Part shown: positions 12,177 through 23,454 of the stretch, piece after piece
How the letters are laid out: each line of letters starts with the position of its first letter
Position numbering within the stretch: position 1 is the first letter of the stretch
Origin: Euonymus europaeus
Lineage: Eukaryota; Streptophyta; Magnoliopsida; Celastrales; Celastraceae
Direction: 5' to 3'
DNA length: 64,000 nt
NCBI GenBank assembly: GCA_963580455.1
Contig: OY756972.1
Location: forward strand, 16,445,001-16,509,000
Notes under the pieces: generated by a model
Seen by the model: the letters and a program-made list of their open reading frames with translations, nothing else
What the model was told of the DNA's origin: nothing
Databases searched by the model: none
Made by a program: the position numbers and the translations under genes

Positions 12177-13347
12177 TGATGTGTGTATTTTATATCACAT
12201 TTACATTCATATTTTGATACACTAGTGCATTATTTTAATTCAATATTGAGTTGATACTTTGAGATTTTATATGTTTTATATGTAGGAGGGTTAGTGCAAA
12301 GTTGTAGTTTAATTGGAGCATGAAAGAACAAAAACCAGATCAAAACGCCCTTCCAGCACCCTTTGGGCGCTCCAGCACTTCAAAGGCCCAAAAAGATAGA
12401 TTAGAGTGCTCTTCTGGTGCTCCAGAACTGTACGGGCCCCAGGACTTTCCAGCTTTTTAGGAAACCTAGTTTTATGAGGTTTTTGGGACCCAAAACGTGC
12501 AAACCTAATTGGAGACTCCTAGGAGACTTGTATTAGGTATAAATAGGCTATAAAAATATGGAAAAAGGGTTACAAAACTTTGCATAAGTTGGAATAGCTC
12601 TTGTTCGTGAAGCGGCTCTTTTTCTTCCTTCCTCCACTTTTGTGTATCAATTCATGGTTTCTTCTTCCTTTGCTCTTATATTTATTTTCATGGGTTATAA
12701 CTAAACTCGTATGTAGGGTTTAACCTATCCAAGCATGAATATTATGAGTTGATATATATTACAAGTGTTTAATTCAATTCTCAATTCTTGTTCTTGATTG
12801 TCTTGCTTCAAAATATGATTTCTGCATAAATGCTTGATCACCAATTGTGTTGTTTATTATATTCATCAAGCCAAATCAAGTAAACGATCCGTATTTATGT
12901 CTTTTGGTGGAATCGAAATTAAGAAGATTAATTATCGAATGCTCTGATCCGAGTTTAGGGGATTAATTGGTTTGTTATTTTTGTTAAGTTAAAGACTGTC
13001 ATCAAACATGATTAATTTGGTACTAATAATACGTGTTGTTGCCACGATCAATGGATCAAAATAATTGAGTGAGGAATCAACCCTTGATTTGAAATTGGTA
13101 TTGAATGTTTAACCCTTATATCTCATAATAGAATTGTTTGGTAAGGTTGTGCCCTAAGCCTTTTATCATTGTTGATTCTTGTTTGTTTGCTTCTCTACGA
13201 ATTAAGTGTGTTCTCTTTGATTTAATAATTATTTATTTTAATATTAAGTACATTTTTCAACTGAACTCATCTCTGTGGGATTGACCTCATACTTACACTT
13301 TTGTGCTACGATAATACACTTGTGCACTTGCGAGTATTTTAACATCA
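12177..13347 (+). repeat. 3' LTR of the gypsy element
   Basis: It starts TGATGTGTGTATTTTATATC and ends GAGTATTTTAACATCA, directly followed by the duplicated target GTTCG (13348-13352). At 1171 bp it is shorter than the 1193-bp 5' LTR, with several small deletions (for example in the part matching 7261-7290). Confidence 0.95.
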
Positions 13348-13520
13348 GTTCGTAAATAAAAATCATTTTGTCTAAATTTCCTTGACAGATGGTTACCCGA
13401 TGCCTACCATTATGATTTAATGGTTTAGGTACAGGTATGATAGCGCAGCTGAATGGGTTACATCGTACACAAAACAACTTGAGAAATACATTCAGTGTAC
13501 TCTTCAAACCATTGTATTAT
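13348..13520 (+). pseudogene. 3' end of MULE copy A (end of OTU-like domain)
   Basis: After the duplicated GTTCG the frame from the left side of the gypsy insertion continues: VNKNHFV, a stop, then ISLTDGYPMPTIMI, a stop, and YRYDSAAEWV. It matches the end of copy B (GHVNDNYYVQV... CRYDCAATW) and keeps the His of the NHF motif that is Tyr in copy B. This fixes the insertion point inside the coding exon. Confidence 0.85.
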
Positions 13521-15240
13521 AATTTATATAATAGATAATTGACAGTGTTATTGGAGGAGACACCCATTTTTACATTCAAACAACAATTCTTCCAAGTGCT
13601 AATTTTTCCTTTATTTGTTTCTTCAATTATAACTGATGTTTGAATTTTGCATGAATCAACCGATAATCTTTCATTAATATTGATATACAAAATATAGATT
13701 GTAATAAATTGTTGGGATTTTCAAGTCTAATATGTCAAAAGTACAAAAATTTAGTCAAAAAAATATCATGTTGTAAGTTGCACGACCTATGCAGTGGGAA
13801 CACATTTTAAGGGAATAAAGATTAAAAAATTGACAAATGTTAATGCATGGCACTCACATCTTATCTGATATATTATGACATGGGTAGCATTATTTTAGCC
13901 CCCTTACCCCCTATATGTAAACCCCCTGCCCCTACTCCCTACTTTTTATACTTTTACTAGTCTTGGGCCCATTTTTTTTCCTCAAAAAGAGGTATCTGGT
14001 CTAGTCTTGGGGCAGGGGGCCGCCGGTGGTGGGAGGGAGAATTGACACTTGGGAAAATGTTAGTGCATGACACTCACATCTTATCTAATAGATTATGACA
14101 TGGGTAGCATTATTCCAACCCCCTACTCCTATATGTAAACCCCTTGCCCCTACTCCCTACTTTTTATACTTTTACTGGTCTTGGGCCCATTCTCCCTCCC
14201 CCACCAGGCCCCCCCCCCCAACTCATGTAACTTATTAATAAAAGTAAAATAAAGGAGGGTATAATTCTCTCTATAACTCGCCCACCTCCAAACCCCTCTT
14301 TTATAAATGATCAAGACTATCTCACCCCTTTTTCTCTTTTCCAAAATTTATCAAGACCCATCCTACCCAAATCTAAGTATGATGCCCTCTTCGCCCTTTT
14401 TTCTGCAACTACTTGAAGAGCCAGCAGAGACCATTATTAGAACATCAAGCTTGTGGGCTTGTGGGAAAGTTGCGCAAGAAGTTCTAAGGGAAATTTCTCT
14501 TCTTTTGCTTACAGTTAAATGAAAGGTAAACAAAATTTAAACTTGTCTTATTTTTGCTCCAAGTTTGACGTTTCCCAAGATTCCCACCGACGAGGCTTCA
14601 AGCTTTCATCGCCTCTGCCGCAGTTTTCCAAATTCCAATTCCACGGTGGAGTCTTTGATTTCAATTGTTTCATCTCATAAATTAAGAGATACCCATAAAA
14701 ATTGAGACTCTCTTGAAGCAAAATTGAAGACACTAGAAGAAAATGAGCCTCAAATCAATTGATCTCCTTCAAGAGCATCTTTCGTTGTTATTTGGTTGGA
14801 TTAAAAAAGAACCAGGAAGAGAGAGAATGAGAAACTTTGATGAGAGAGAAAAGTAACTAGAAAAATGGGTGATGGAGAGGGGTGATGAGAGATGAAAGAT
14901 AGGTAATTCTAGAAGGCCGAATAGGTGAAAGTGCCAGGAGAAATTCTAGTCGTCCGATTTTGTTGGTTTAATCTAACTAACCAGAAAATGAACAGGTTAA
15001 TAACCGGTGCATTAATTATTCTGGTAAATAATTAACAAATTTTTAGAGAATCAAATAATCAGGGGCAGGGTAGCTTGGCCGGGGAAGTGGAACACAAAAT
15101 TATTTCTTTATTTTAAAAGTTAATTAAAAAAATTTACAAATCAAAATAATTTTTCTCAATTTGGTTAATTTTATTAATGGCTTAAGTTTTGGCTTCAATA
15201 GCTCAACTGTTTATATAATCAACTGTTCATGTGCAGATAT
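13521..15240. other. Intergenic, with a C-rich direct repeat
   Basis: No supported gene. Two copies of a block of about 137 bp lie at 13838-13974 and 14057-14193. The rest is AT-rich or mixed sequence. Part of 14950-15240 may be the 5' terminal region of MULE copy B, but no terminal inverted repeat could be assigned. Confidence 0.55.
13838..14193. repeat. Direct repeat, two units of about 137 bp
   Basis: Both units begin TGTTA(A/G)TGCATG(G/A)CACTCAC and run through CCCCTACTCCCTACTTTTTA to CTTGGGCCCATT. They are offset by 219 bp and differ by scattered substitutions and small indels. Between them lies a G-rich segment, GGGGCAGGGGGCCGCCGG. Confidence 0.85.
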
Positions 15241-15562
15241 GGACTACATAGATGATTTTTACAACTACCATCCGACAAGCAGTTCAACTGAACATGTAAA
15301 TACAAATACTGAGTTACTAATTTTTCTAATTTTTTTATTCAATATTAAATTACATTATTGGTAGGATTATTTTTTCCCATCTGAACTAAAGCAAGAAGAT
15401 GAAGATGCGAATGAGATAACAGAGAACATCGAGGTTGACAACGATAGATGTGAATTTGAAATCGATATGGTATAATATTTTATTCAATCAAACTATGAGT
15501 TTTTGTGTTAGGTTGAATGAATATCAATAACTTTCTCAAAAAAAAAACTAATACATTCTCAG

Positions 15563-15989
15563 GTGTTCAAATCACAGCAAACTTTGATCGATTGGGTTCA
15601 AAAAGTCGAACGCCAATTGAGATATATCATCATCATCAGTAGATCAAATATTGGTGGGTTCGGTAAGAAACACAAATTACAATTTAAATGTGATTGCGAT
15701 GGTAATTACCAAAGCAAAAAACCCTCAACGAAGCAGACTAGCAAGAAAAAAATAGATTGTCCATTCAAATTGAGAGGACAAAAAATGAAGCTAGACAATG
15801 ATTAAAAGGTGGAGGTGGTGTGTGCGGAACATAACCATGCTCCTGCATTATATATGGAGGGACATCCATACCCTGGTCGACTTTCTGAGTCTGAAATTCA
15901 GGTAATGATTGACATGTCTGCACAAAATGCCAAGCCAAGTGACATATTGACGGAATTGAAAAAATGAGATCCAAACAATGTGTCAACAA
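15563..15989 (+). pseudogene. MULE copy B FAR1-like zinc-binding domain
   Basis: The frame from 15563 reads TLIDWVQKVERQLRYIIIIS, then KLQFKCDCDGNY, KKIDCPFKLRG, and after a stop VVCAEHNHAPALYMEGHPYP. The Cys residues and the C-x-E-H-N-H motif are the ligands of the WRKY-GCM1/FAR1 class of zinc finger that binds the ends of MULE elements. The exon begins right after the intron acceptor CTCAG, as in copies A and C. Confidence 0.82.
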
Positions 15990-16365
15990 TCAGAACCATG
16001 CGCAATGCTAAGCTGAAACACAAGATTGCTGAGAAATCAACACAATCACAGATGCAAGCTGTGTTGACATTCCTCACCGAACATGGCTATGTTTTCGATT
16101 ATCGGTTGAACCCTTCAACCAATGAGCTCGAAGATTTGTACTTTGCACATCCTGACGCACTAGGGTGATTGCATGCATTCCCTCATTTTGTTAATAGATG
16201 AGACATATCAGACAAACAGGTATGGGTTGCCTCTCTTTGAAATTGTCGGTGTCACTTCAACCAGTCAGACATTTTGTGTAGCATTTGCATATTTACACTC
16301 AAAGAAAGAGGCCAATTATACTTGGGCTTTGGAATGTGTTCGATCTGTAATGCACGGACAGAGAG

Positions 16366-17076
16366 TTGGGCCTGATGAAAACATGTGCTATGGTATTTCC
16401 CGAGGCTTCGAAACTACTATGTAGATGGCACATCTATCAAAGTATTTTAACTAAATGTAGGCCATCAATACAAGACAGTAGAGCCTGGAATGCGTTCTAC
16501 CGCATGTGGACTATGGTGCTCGAATCTGAAAATGAGAGCGCGTACATGAGCAATATAGCATGCCTCGAAGTATTCTTACAGAAGTTTCTGCCAGTGATTA
16601 ACTATTTGAAAGATGTATGGTTGACACCATATAAGAAGATGTTCATATCCGCCTGGACTGACAAATATCTGCATTACGAAAATCACACAACTAATAGGGT
16701 TGAGAGTCAGCATGCTAAGCTGAAAAGATATTTGTGCTCATCACAGTCAGACATTGAGAAGTCCATATCATGGATTCATGAGGTTATCCAGTCTCAAGAC
16801 ACAGCTATAAAAGCTAGTATTGAGCGAAGCAAAACCATTGTCCCACACCAATTCAATATATATTACTTTCAGAATTTACGTGGTTTTGTTTCAATCGAGG
16901 CGTTGGATCTTATTTGGATGGAGTTTGAGCAGTCAAATGAAGTTGGAGAGGTTGCTTATAGTTGCAAATGTCAAATACATAGGATCTACGGACTAACGTG
17001 TGCTCACAAATTAGCGGTGTATAGGAGCAAAGGTCAGACTATACCGTTTGATGCCATCGATCAATTTTGGAGATAA
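16366..17076 (+). pseudogene. MULE copy B transposase, C-terminal half with SWIM finger
   Basis: This 236-residue open frame covers LLCRWHIYQSILTKCRPSIQ, the helical insertion (ENESAYMSNIACLEVFLQKF), VWLTPYKKMFISAWTDKYLH and the conserved NRVESQHAKLKRYL motif. It ends with the SWIM finger (CKCQ...CAHKL). Near-identical segments occur in copy C (23455-24273), for example KLKRYLCSSQSD. The upstream DDE residues are in another frame (16173-16424) because of a shift near 16370. Confidence 0.88.
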
Positions 17077-17499
17077 TGACATTGACTGTACTGCCGATGT
17101 ATAGATGTTCACAGAACAGTTCAAACAGCAGACAAGATATGTTAAAATGAGTTGGCTAAAGAAGTTGAGGGACATATTCAAACCTTCTAGCACTTCTCTT
17201 CGTGAACCAGCTGTGAAGACCAACACTAGAGGGCGCCCTTCCACAAAGAAAAAGGTACCCACCACCACCCAGAACAATCCAGCTGCACGTGTTGTTGATC
17301 ATAGTGATTTTGTTCAGCATAGGGAACCTTACCAACACAGCTCTTCATTGGAACACCCCGATTGAAAGATCTTTGAGCATGATTTTTTCCATTCCAACGA
17401 ATAAGCAAGACATAGTTGTTCCTTTGTTTACAATACTCAGTCTCTCTCAACACAATGAAGTTCGAGACCGAGAAAGAAAAAAATACTCTTCACTATCAT

Positions 17500-18107
17500 A
17501 GATTGATCAGTTCCCAGCTATACTGCATCCATACATTAGGGACGTACAAGATGTGAGAGAAGATGGAAATTGCATATTTCGGTCGATCGCTGTGTCTCTT
17601 GGTCATCAGGAGGATGAATGACTCAATGTCTGATATAACTTGATAGCAGAGATGGACACATTTTGGAGACAATATGTTGAAATACTTGGTGGTTATGAAA
17701 GAGTGTATGTTGTTAGACACTCATTGAACTTTTTTCAAAATGAAGTTGAAACACCGTACCAGCACTGGATGACAATGTCTGACATGGGTCTGTTAATTGC
17801 TTCCACATATAATGTGATATTACACATTCTTCACCCTAAAGAGAGCGTGACATATCTACCATTTCGTACAACCCTCCACCACCATTCAAGCACATTGCTA
17901 TCGCAATAGGACACGTAAATGATAACTATTATGTCCAGGTTAGTTTGACGGGGATTATCCAATGCCTCCCATATTTCCTGGGTGGGTTCACTGTAGGTAT
18001 GATTGTGCAGCTACATGGATTAGTCTGTATGTGGAGCGGTTTGATGCTTATATGAAGTCAGTGATGTCTATGTTTCCTTCCGATAATTTTGTTCATGTGC
18101 TTGATTA
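17500..18107 (+). pseudogene. MULE copy B OTU-like cysteine protease domain
   Basis: Frames give DQFPAILHPYIRDVQDVRED, the catalytic motif DGNCIFRSIAVSLGH (about 17563-17605), ISMTFWRQYVEIL-like helices, HWMTMSDMGLLIASTYNVIL (17764-17823) and, after a shift, IGHVNDNYYVQV with YDCAATWISLYVERFDAYM to a stop at about 18107. OTU enzymes remove ubiquitin with a Cys-His pair; the His is replaced by Tyr here. Stops near 17622 and 17909 interrupt it. Confidence 0.8.
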
Positions 18108-20376
18108 AATTTATGTAGTAATAAAATTTCTCCAATTTATTATACATTCATGAATTTTTCTTTTTTTTTGAAAAGTTGGTGCATCAAATTATGATTCAAT
18201 ATGTGGATATTATGATTCAAATTGAATATTCACAATATATGAATATTAAGAAAACCATGCTTTTTTATTAAAAAAATTTGTAAATTGAAAAAATAAGTAA
18301 AAGTTGAAATTTGAAGGGAAAAAAAACTAAGAGACAAAAAATTTCTTTTAACCCAGAAAACTTAATATATCATGTATAAGTGTCAAAAAAAGTGTATAAC
18401 AATAAGAAAATAAACTAAATAAACTAACCACAATAATTAATTAATTAATTAATAAAAACTGAAAAGTAATAATTGCACAAATGAAAAGACTTATCATAGT
18501 CATTTAAATGTGTCATAGTCATAATAGGGGAGTTTAATCTAGGGGGTATTTATTTATCATAACCCTTATGACATACAACATGTCTATGTGATGATGTCAC
18601 TTGTTGTACGAGAGTCTAAAAATCGAAAAAGGGTGACAATAGCATCACCCTTCGGGTTTAAAATAGTTTGGATTTATTTATCAAAACCTCTTAAAAAATT
18701 AGAGGTTGCACTAAAGCAACCCCCCACTATAACCCTACTATCAACCCCCCCTCCCCCTAGTGATTGATTGACATAAAAATTATATAAAAAAAGAGACATA
18801 AAGCTACAACCCCACTTAGGCCACAAAATCAATCATCATCTTGACTTCCTTTTCTTTTCTTTTTTTGGGTGGCGAATTTTCCTCAACAAACCCTCACCAG
18901 GTCAGACTTCAGAGCAACTGCAGTGTCATCTTATGGGTCCCGCTCCAACTATTACAAGTCTATTGATGAACCTTTAGGCGTGGCAAAAAAACAATTGGGC
19001 CATTTGCTTTAGTGCAACCCACATAAAAATTATATAAAAAAAGAGACATAAAGCTGAAGATTCTTGTATTATGGAGCTGCACGGAAAGCTTAAGATTCTT
19101 GTATTATGAGCTGCACGGAAAAGTGTGATAGCTGTACTTTATTATCAGAATTGGAACATACCAATTATCACTAGATTCACCTATTATTACTGGCATAACC
19201 ACATAAGAAAGATCATTAAAAAAAGCATGAAGTGTTATTAAAAACATTATAAAGTTGATCTACTTGCCCTTGTTTGTACTACTTCACTGGAACTTCAAAA
19301 TAAAGGAGAAAGAGAGGAACTTTTAGAGAAGAGTTGATTTGATTTCTTTGTTCAAAAATATTGGTGATGTTTGGATAAAAGGTATGTGGGCTGAGCAATT
19401 TCCAGATCGATGGGGTTGTTGGTTATCTAGAAAGAGAGCACTCCTTTGTGAAATTCGCATCACACCAAGATGTGAGAGCTAGAACACTGAAAGGGGAGTT
19501 GGCTGGTTTCATGTCCACTATTGCCGCCTTTACAGGCTCTTTTCACTCATTTTAAGAGGTAAGGCTTGGTGGTCAGTCTTATTACCCATTATCCAAGTAC
19601 TCCCATGTTTCTGAATAAATGTTTTTCTTCCCAAATTTAATGGCTGATTAGCCATTTAGAGTGCTTTGAATCTGAGAATTGTGTTATTTTTATTGTAATG
19701 AATGCATGCTCTTTCCCTCCCTACGGGGATCCAGCTTTGCCATGTTTGAATTTCTATTGTGTTCTAATTAGAGTTCATAGAAAGGAGAGATGGTTGGCAT
19801 TTTTTTAGGCTATATGCTTCAGCAGATCTGCAAAGTTGTAGTTGGTTTAAACTTATTTTCAATGCCATAGGCTGACTTTATTATAGGGGGTGAGAACTGT
19901 TTTTCTTGGCCGGGTGCATTTTTTAATCTTTGAAATGACCTATTATTTGTAAAATTTATGATTGCAATTGGATCCATATTATGTAATCATCGTCATCATC
20001 TCGAGTTGCATTTCTGGAATGGTATGATTTGATATGTGTTGACGCATGATTTCCAAACAACTGAAGTTGAAACTAGGAGTACTTCTTCCAATTTGGTCAA
20101 TCAACAAGTCCAGCAGCGTGCAAATTCTCTAATGTAAGCGGTGATTATCATATCATTTTAACAAAATATGTATTAAGCGGTGCAACAGTTTTTGTGAACT
20201 GTTTAAAATCCATGTGTATCTTTTAGGAATGCATAAGTAATTAGGAAACTTTATCAATTGCTGAGTCACATTATGTTATTATTTTTTTTCAAGTGGTTTA
20301 ATGGTGATTTTCATTATAGCATGTGAGATTGCCTAACTTCAAGTGGTTTCAATGTTTATAACATATGGTCTTAATT
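18108..20376. other. AT-rich intergenic with short local duplications
   Basis: No gene recognised. A segment CATAAAAATTATATAAAAAA with GAGACATAAAGCT is present twice (about 18771-18806 and 19021-19055). A unit of about 36 bp, AAGATTCTTGTATTATG(G)AGCTGCACGGAAA, is tandemly repeated at about 19057-19123. The stretch 19270-20100 has a more balanced composition and could be an old gene or element relic, but no family could be named. Confidence 0.5.
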
Positions 20377-22519
20377 TGTCACGCCCCGATCCGCGGAGCG
20401 GGAGCTAAACGACAGAACCACAGTACTCTCAAAACCACATCACAACCTGGCATAATATTTCAATAAACCACCCCTACTCACACCGGACACAACACCTACT
20501 GACATAAAATTTCAACACAAATTTCGGCAGCATCTCCCCATAAATTGAAGAGTGCCACCCTGCACAAAACATAAACATACACTTCTATAATCAAACCAGC
20601 AAACTCCAGACACCCTCCACAGTACGAGCCCCTCAGGGGTTCCACAACACACACAATCATAATATATACGTCACAGGAGTCCCGATCACACGGAGTCCCC
20701 TCCTGGCCCATCCAAAATTAACCACAACGGCCTACATGCACAACTACACACCATAACAAATATGACATCATAAACAAGAAAAATGGACAACGCTATACAC
20801 ACTATAACACGTCATGCCACCACGTCACGTCCCGCCATGCTGATCTGGAGAACCTGTACAAGTAGATGACTCACCTGCAATGTTAGGAATAAAATAGGGT
20901 GAGCCGAATGCTCAGTAGGGATATCAAATAAGAGTGGTGAAATGAAGCAGAATTGTGAAAGAACGGAATGAATGCATCAAGATGCTATGTAAAAACAAAT
21001 GTCTCCGTACACCCATCCAAACCTCCGAACACCCATCCCATGACTCCGAAGGGTTGTGGATCGCTCCCACACCCGTACCCTACTTCATATTCACCGGCAC
21101 CGTAATTCGGTCTGCACAGTAAATCCATGAAGAATGGGTAAATCCGTCAAACCTTTCCTTTTTCCCAAATCCATATCATATCATAATGAAATTCTCAACC
21201 CCGAATCATCCTTCCTAAATATGGAACCACTCGAGCTCCTTGCCCGGTGATCCATTATGCCACTAAATGCACATTAAAAACCATTTAAATGTTGTATTAC
21301 ATAAATCACATCACATGAAGATCTACATACGTGCCAATCGAACTTAACACGTTCAGGGTTAAATGCGTATATACATATTTAATAATCGAACAGAGAAAAG
21401 GTCATACAACGAATTATGTAACGGGTTTGGCTCCCTTGGAACAATCAAGAGTAGCCTAAATAAATTTATAAGGTTTAATACGATACGAAAAATTTGAGAA
21501 AGCAACTTTTAAGGCTTTCTAGGAACGAGATAATTTCAAACAAGGAAGGAGAAATCCCTACCTCGTATTAGTCACAATTACCCACTCCGATCAAAAATTT
21601 GTCGAGCTCAACGAGAGGTCCCACCTATCAAAATTAATCAAACTTTCTTCATCCATAAATATTCTTCCATCTCAATTCAAGCCACAATTTAATAAAGTAA
21701 ATTCAATTTAATTTAATGGACACCAACTAAATAGAATCCCAAGTCTCAAGTTCCATATTTCCAAACTTTCCCCTTCCTCAAAAAAAATTTCACAATCCGA
21801 CACATTGTTCAAAACTAACATTTCTATCTCAAAATTCCATATTAAAAAATCTACCTCATCTCTCTCTAAAAGTCAAATTTCTACCATACTAATCAAAGCT
21901 AGATATCACAATCCCATTATATAATATTTCCACCTTAACCCAACATTTACTTTAACAATTGGAACTAAGAAAAATCTCCTTTTTTTTCAATTTCAACTAG
22001 GAGAACAAATTCTCCTTTTATCTTCAAAACCCTTACTTTGACTTAACAATTCAACCCAAATAAAGTCTAACTCAAGTTACTATCCAAGAATATCACCATT
22101 GAAAGCAAAAATCTCATAGTTCTATCTAACCCTCAAACCCTAGAATCCAAAAACTACCTAAATCTATTCCAATTTTTGTAACCAAATGAAGTGGGTATAA
22201 AGACTCACCTAACACCACTTCTTGCCGGTCGGAAAATGGCGGAAATGTCGCCGGAAAGTTGTTGGAGAAATCAGCCACCGTGCCTGTGTGTGCGTGTTCT
22301 TCAAAAACGAAAGAAAGACTTCCACCTTCGGGTGGAAGTCTGGGCATTTAACTTTTCAACTTTTTTTTTTTTTTTTTAAGTTTAAGTTTTCAAACTTTGA
22401 CCATCGTTTTAATTCTTTTTCTTTTTTTTTTAAATTTTAAGGTAAACATTTTGTTTTTAAACCATTAACTCCTATATTATTATCATTATTATTATTTTTT
22501 TTAAAAACGGGATTTTACA
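20377..22519 (-). mobile_element. Solo LTR of a gypsy-type element, 2143 bp
   Basis: The plus strand reads TGTCACGCCCCGATC...GGGATTTTACA, ending in TG and CA, with a perfect 5-bp duplication TAATT at 20372-20376 and 22520-22524. The reverse complement starts TGTAAAATCCCG and ends GGGGCGTGACA, the usual sense of such gypsy LTRs, hence the minus-strand call. No protein motif lies inside. The short frames at 22126-22440 sit near one end and are not supported. A solo LTR is the product of recombination between the two LTRs of a full element. Confidence 0.9.
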
Positions 22520-22768
22520 TAATTGGTAATCTGTATTGTAGCATTATACAAGCAAAGAAATTCAAAGAAGGTGATAGAGTTTGTTCAGCTGGTGTTTTTT
22601 TAGAGATAGCGGAGCACATTGAAGTCAACGATATCTGTGAATTTGAAACCGATATGGTATAATATTTTTGTTAATTGAAATATGAGTTGTTTATGGTTTA
22701 GGGGCACCAAATATTTTTGGTAGCGTCATACAAAATTTTCATTTTAATAAAAACTAAAATATTCTCAG

Positions 22769-23251
22769 GTGTTCACATCACGTAAATCATTGTTCGATTG
22801 GGTTCAACAAACCGGATGCAAATTGGGATATGTCATCATTATCAGTAGATCAGATATTGGTGGTCTTGGTAAAAAATCTAGATTACAATTTAAATGTAAT
22901 CGCGGAGGCAATTATGAAAGCAAGAAACCTTCAACAAAGCATACCGGCACCAAAAAAATCGATTGTCCATTCAAACTGAAAGGGAGGAAAAAACTAGACG
23001 ATAATTGGATGTTGGAGGTAGTGTGTGCAGAGCATAATCATACTCCTGCAACATATATGGAGGGACATCCATACCCTGGTAGGCTTTCTGAATCTGAAAT
23101 TCAAGTTATAGTTGACATGTCTGAGCAAAATGCCAAGTCACGTGACATTTTGACGGAGTTGAAAAAGCAAAATCCGAACAACGTGTCAACGATCAGAACC
23201 ATATACAATGCTCGCAAGAAGTACGTGACCACTGCGAGATTGGGCCAATAA
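22769..23251 (+). pseudogene. MULE copy C FAR1-like zinc-binding domain and linker
   Basis: A 160-residue open frame starts right after the intron acceptor. It holds KSLFDWVQQTGCKLGYVIII, RLQFKCNRGGNYESKKPS, KKIDCPFKLKG, then VVCAEHNHTPATYMEGHPYP and the helical NNVSTIRTIYNARKKY. All zinc ligands of the C-C-H-H set appear kept. This is the cleanest version of the domain in the window. It ends at a stop where copy B reads on (STQSQMQ). Confidence 0.88.
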
Positions 23252-23454
23252 AAGATGCAAGATGTGTTAACATTTCTCAATGTCAATGGGTATTTTTTTA
23301 TTACAGGGCGAACCATACAACCAATGAGCTAGAAGATTTGTTCTTCGCACATCCTGACTCGCTAACGCTAGTGCATGCATTTCCACACATATTGTTGATG
23401 GATGCTACATATTAGACCAATAGGTACGGAATTCCTCTCCTTGAAATTGTTGGT

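Larger units (their letters stand above)
6461..13347 (+). mobile_element. Ty3/gypsy (Athila/Tat-like) LTR element without RT or integrase, nested in MULE copy A
   Basis: A complete insertion: two direct LTRs (TGATG...CATCA), a primer-binding site just inside the 5' LTR, gag and protease, a polypurine tract before the 3' LTR, and a perfect 5-bp duplication GTTCG at 6456-6460 and 13348-13352. The interior (7654-12176, about 4.5 kb) encodes only Gag and an aspartic protease. No reverse transcriptase, RNase H or integrase motif is visible from 9900 to 12176. The protease and the repeated AAGTGTGGGG-type purine tract are typical of Athila/Tat elements. It is a non-autonomous derivative that would need a related element's polymerase. 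Several stops in gag and visible LTR divergence suggest it is not recent. Confidence 0.93.
3944..13520 (+). mobile_element. MULE transposon copy A with OTU-like domain, split by a gypsy element
   Basis: This is a degenerate Mutator-like element. A short first exon (ATG at 3944) ends near 4093 and an intron runs to about 4166, the same position as in copies B and C. A FAR1/WRKY-GCM1-like zinc-finger region follows (about 4167-4480), then the transposase DDE region (TYKTKRFRMPLFEIVGVT near 4812, VTDRDLAL near 4985, CTWHI near 5059). A SWIM zinc finger CRCKLRTSNGLPCAHELA lies near 5437-5495, and an OTU-like protease part at 6050-6460 and 13348-13520. Much of the transposase C-terminal half is deleted after a 118-bp duplication. 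The usual OTU catalytic Cys is Tyr (DENYDF, about 6108-6125). A gypsy element sits inside the last exon; after its removal the frame reads on, with stops. Dead copy. Confidence 0.85.
15241..18107 (+). mobile_element. MULE transposon copy B with OTU-like domain
   Basis: Start ATG at 15241 (MDYIDDFYNYHPTSSSTEH), then introns near 15296-15363 and 15471-15563 (GTATAATATT...CTCAG), the latter at the same site as in copies A and C. Domains in order: FAR1-like zinc-binding domain (15563-15870, one stop at 15804), linker MSTIRTMRNAKLK, MULE DDE transposase (about 16140-16830; WHIYQSIL near 16429), SWIM finger CKCQIHRIYGLTCAHKLA (about 16970), linker with NTRGRPSTKKK (17223), and OTU-like protease (17500-18107). 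The OTU Cys motif is present (EDGNCIFRSIAVSLGH), but the His expected in NH(Y/F)V is Tyr (NDNYYV). Stops and frameshifts make it inactive. In intact relatives the transposase acts on the element ends in the nucleus. The job of the OTU part is unknown to me. Confidence 0.9.

Noticed and set aside
22126..22440. Short frames on both strands near the end of the 20377-22519 LTR
   Set aside because: They lie inside a solo LTR next to T-runs and lack family motifs.
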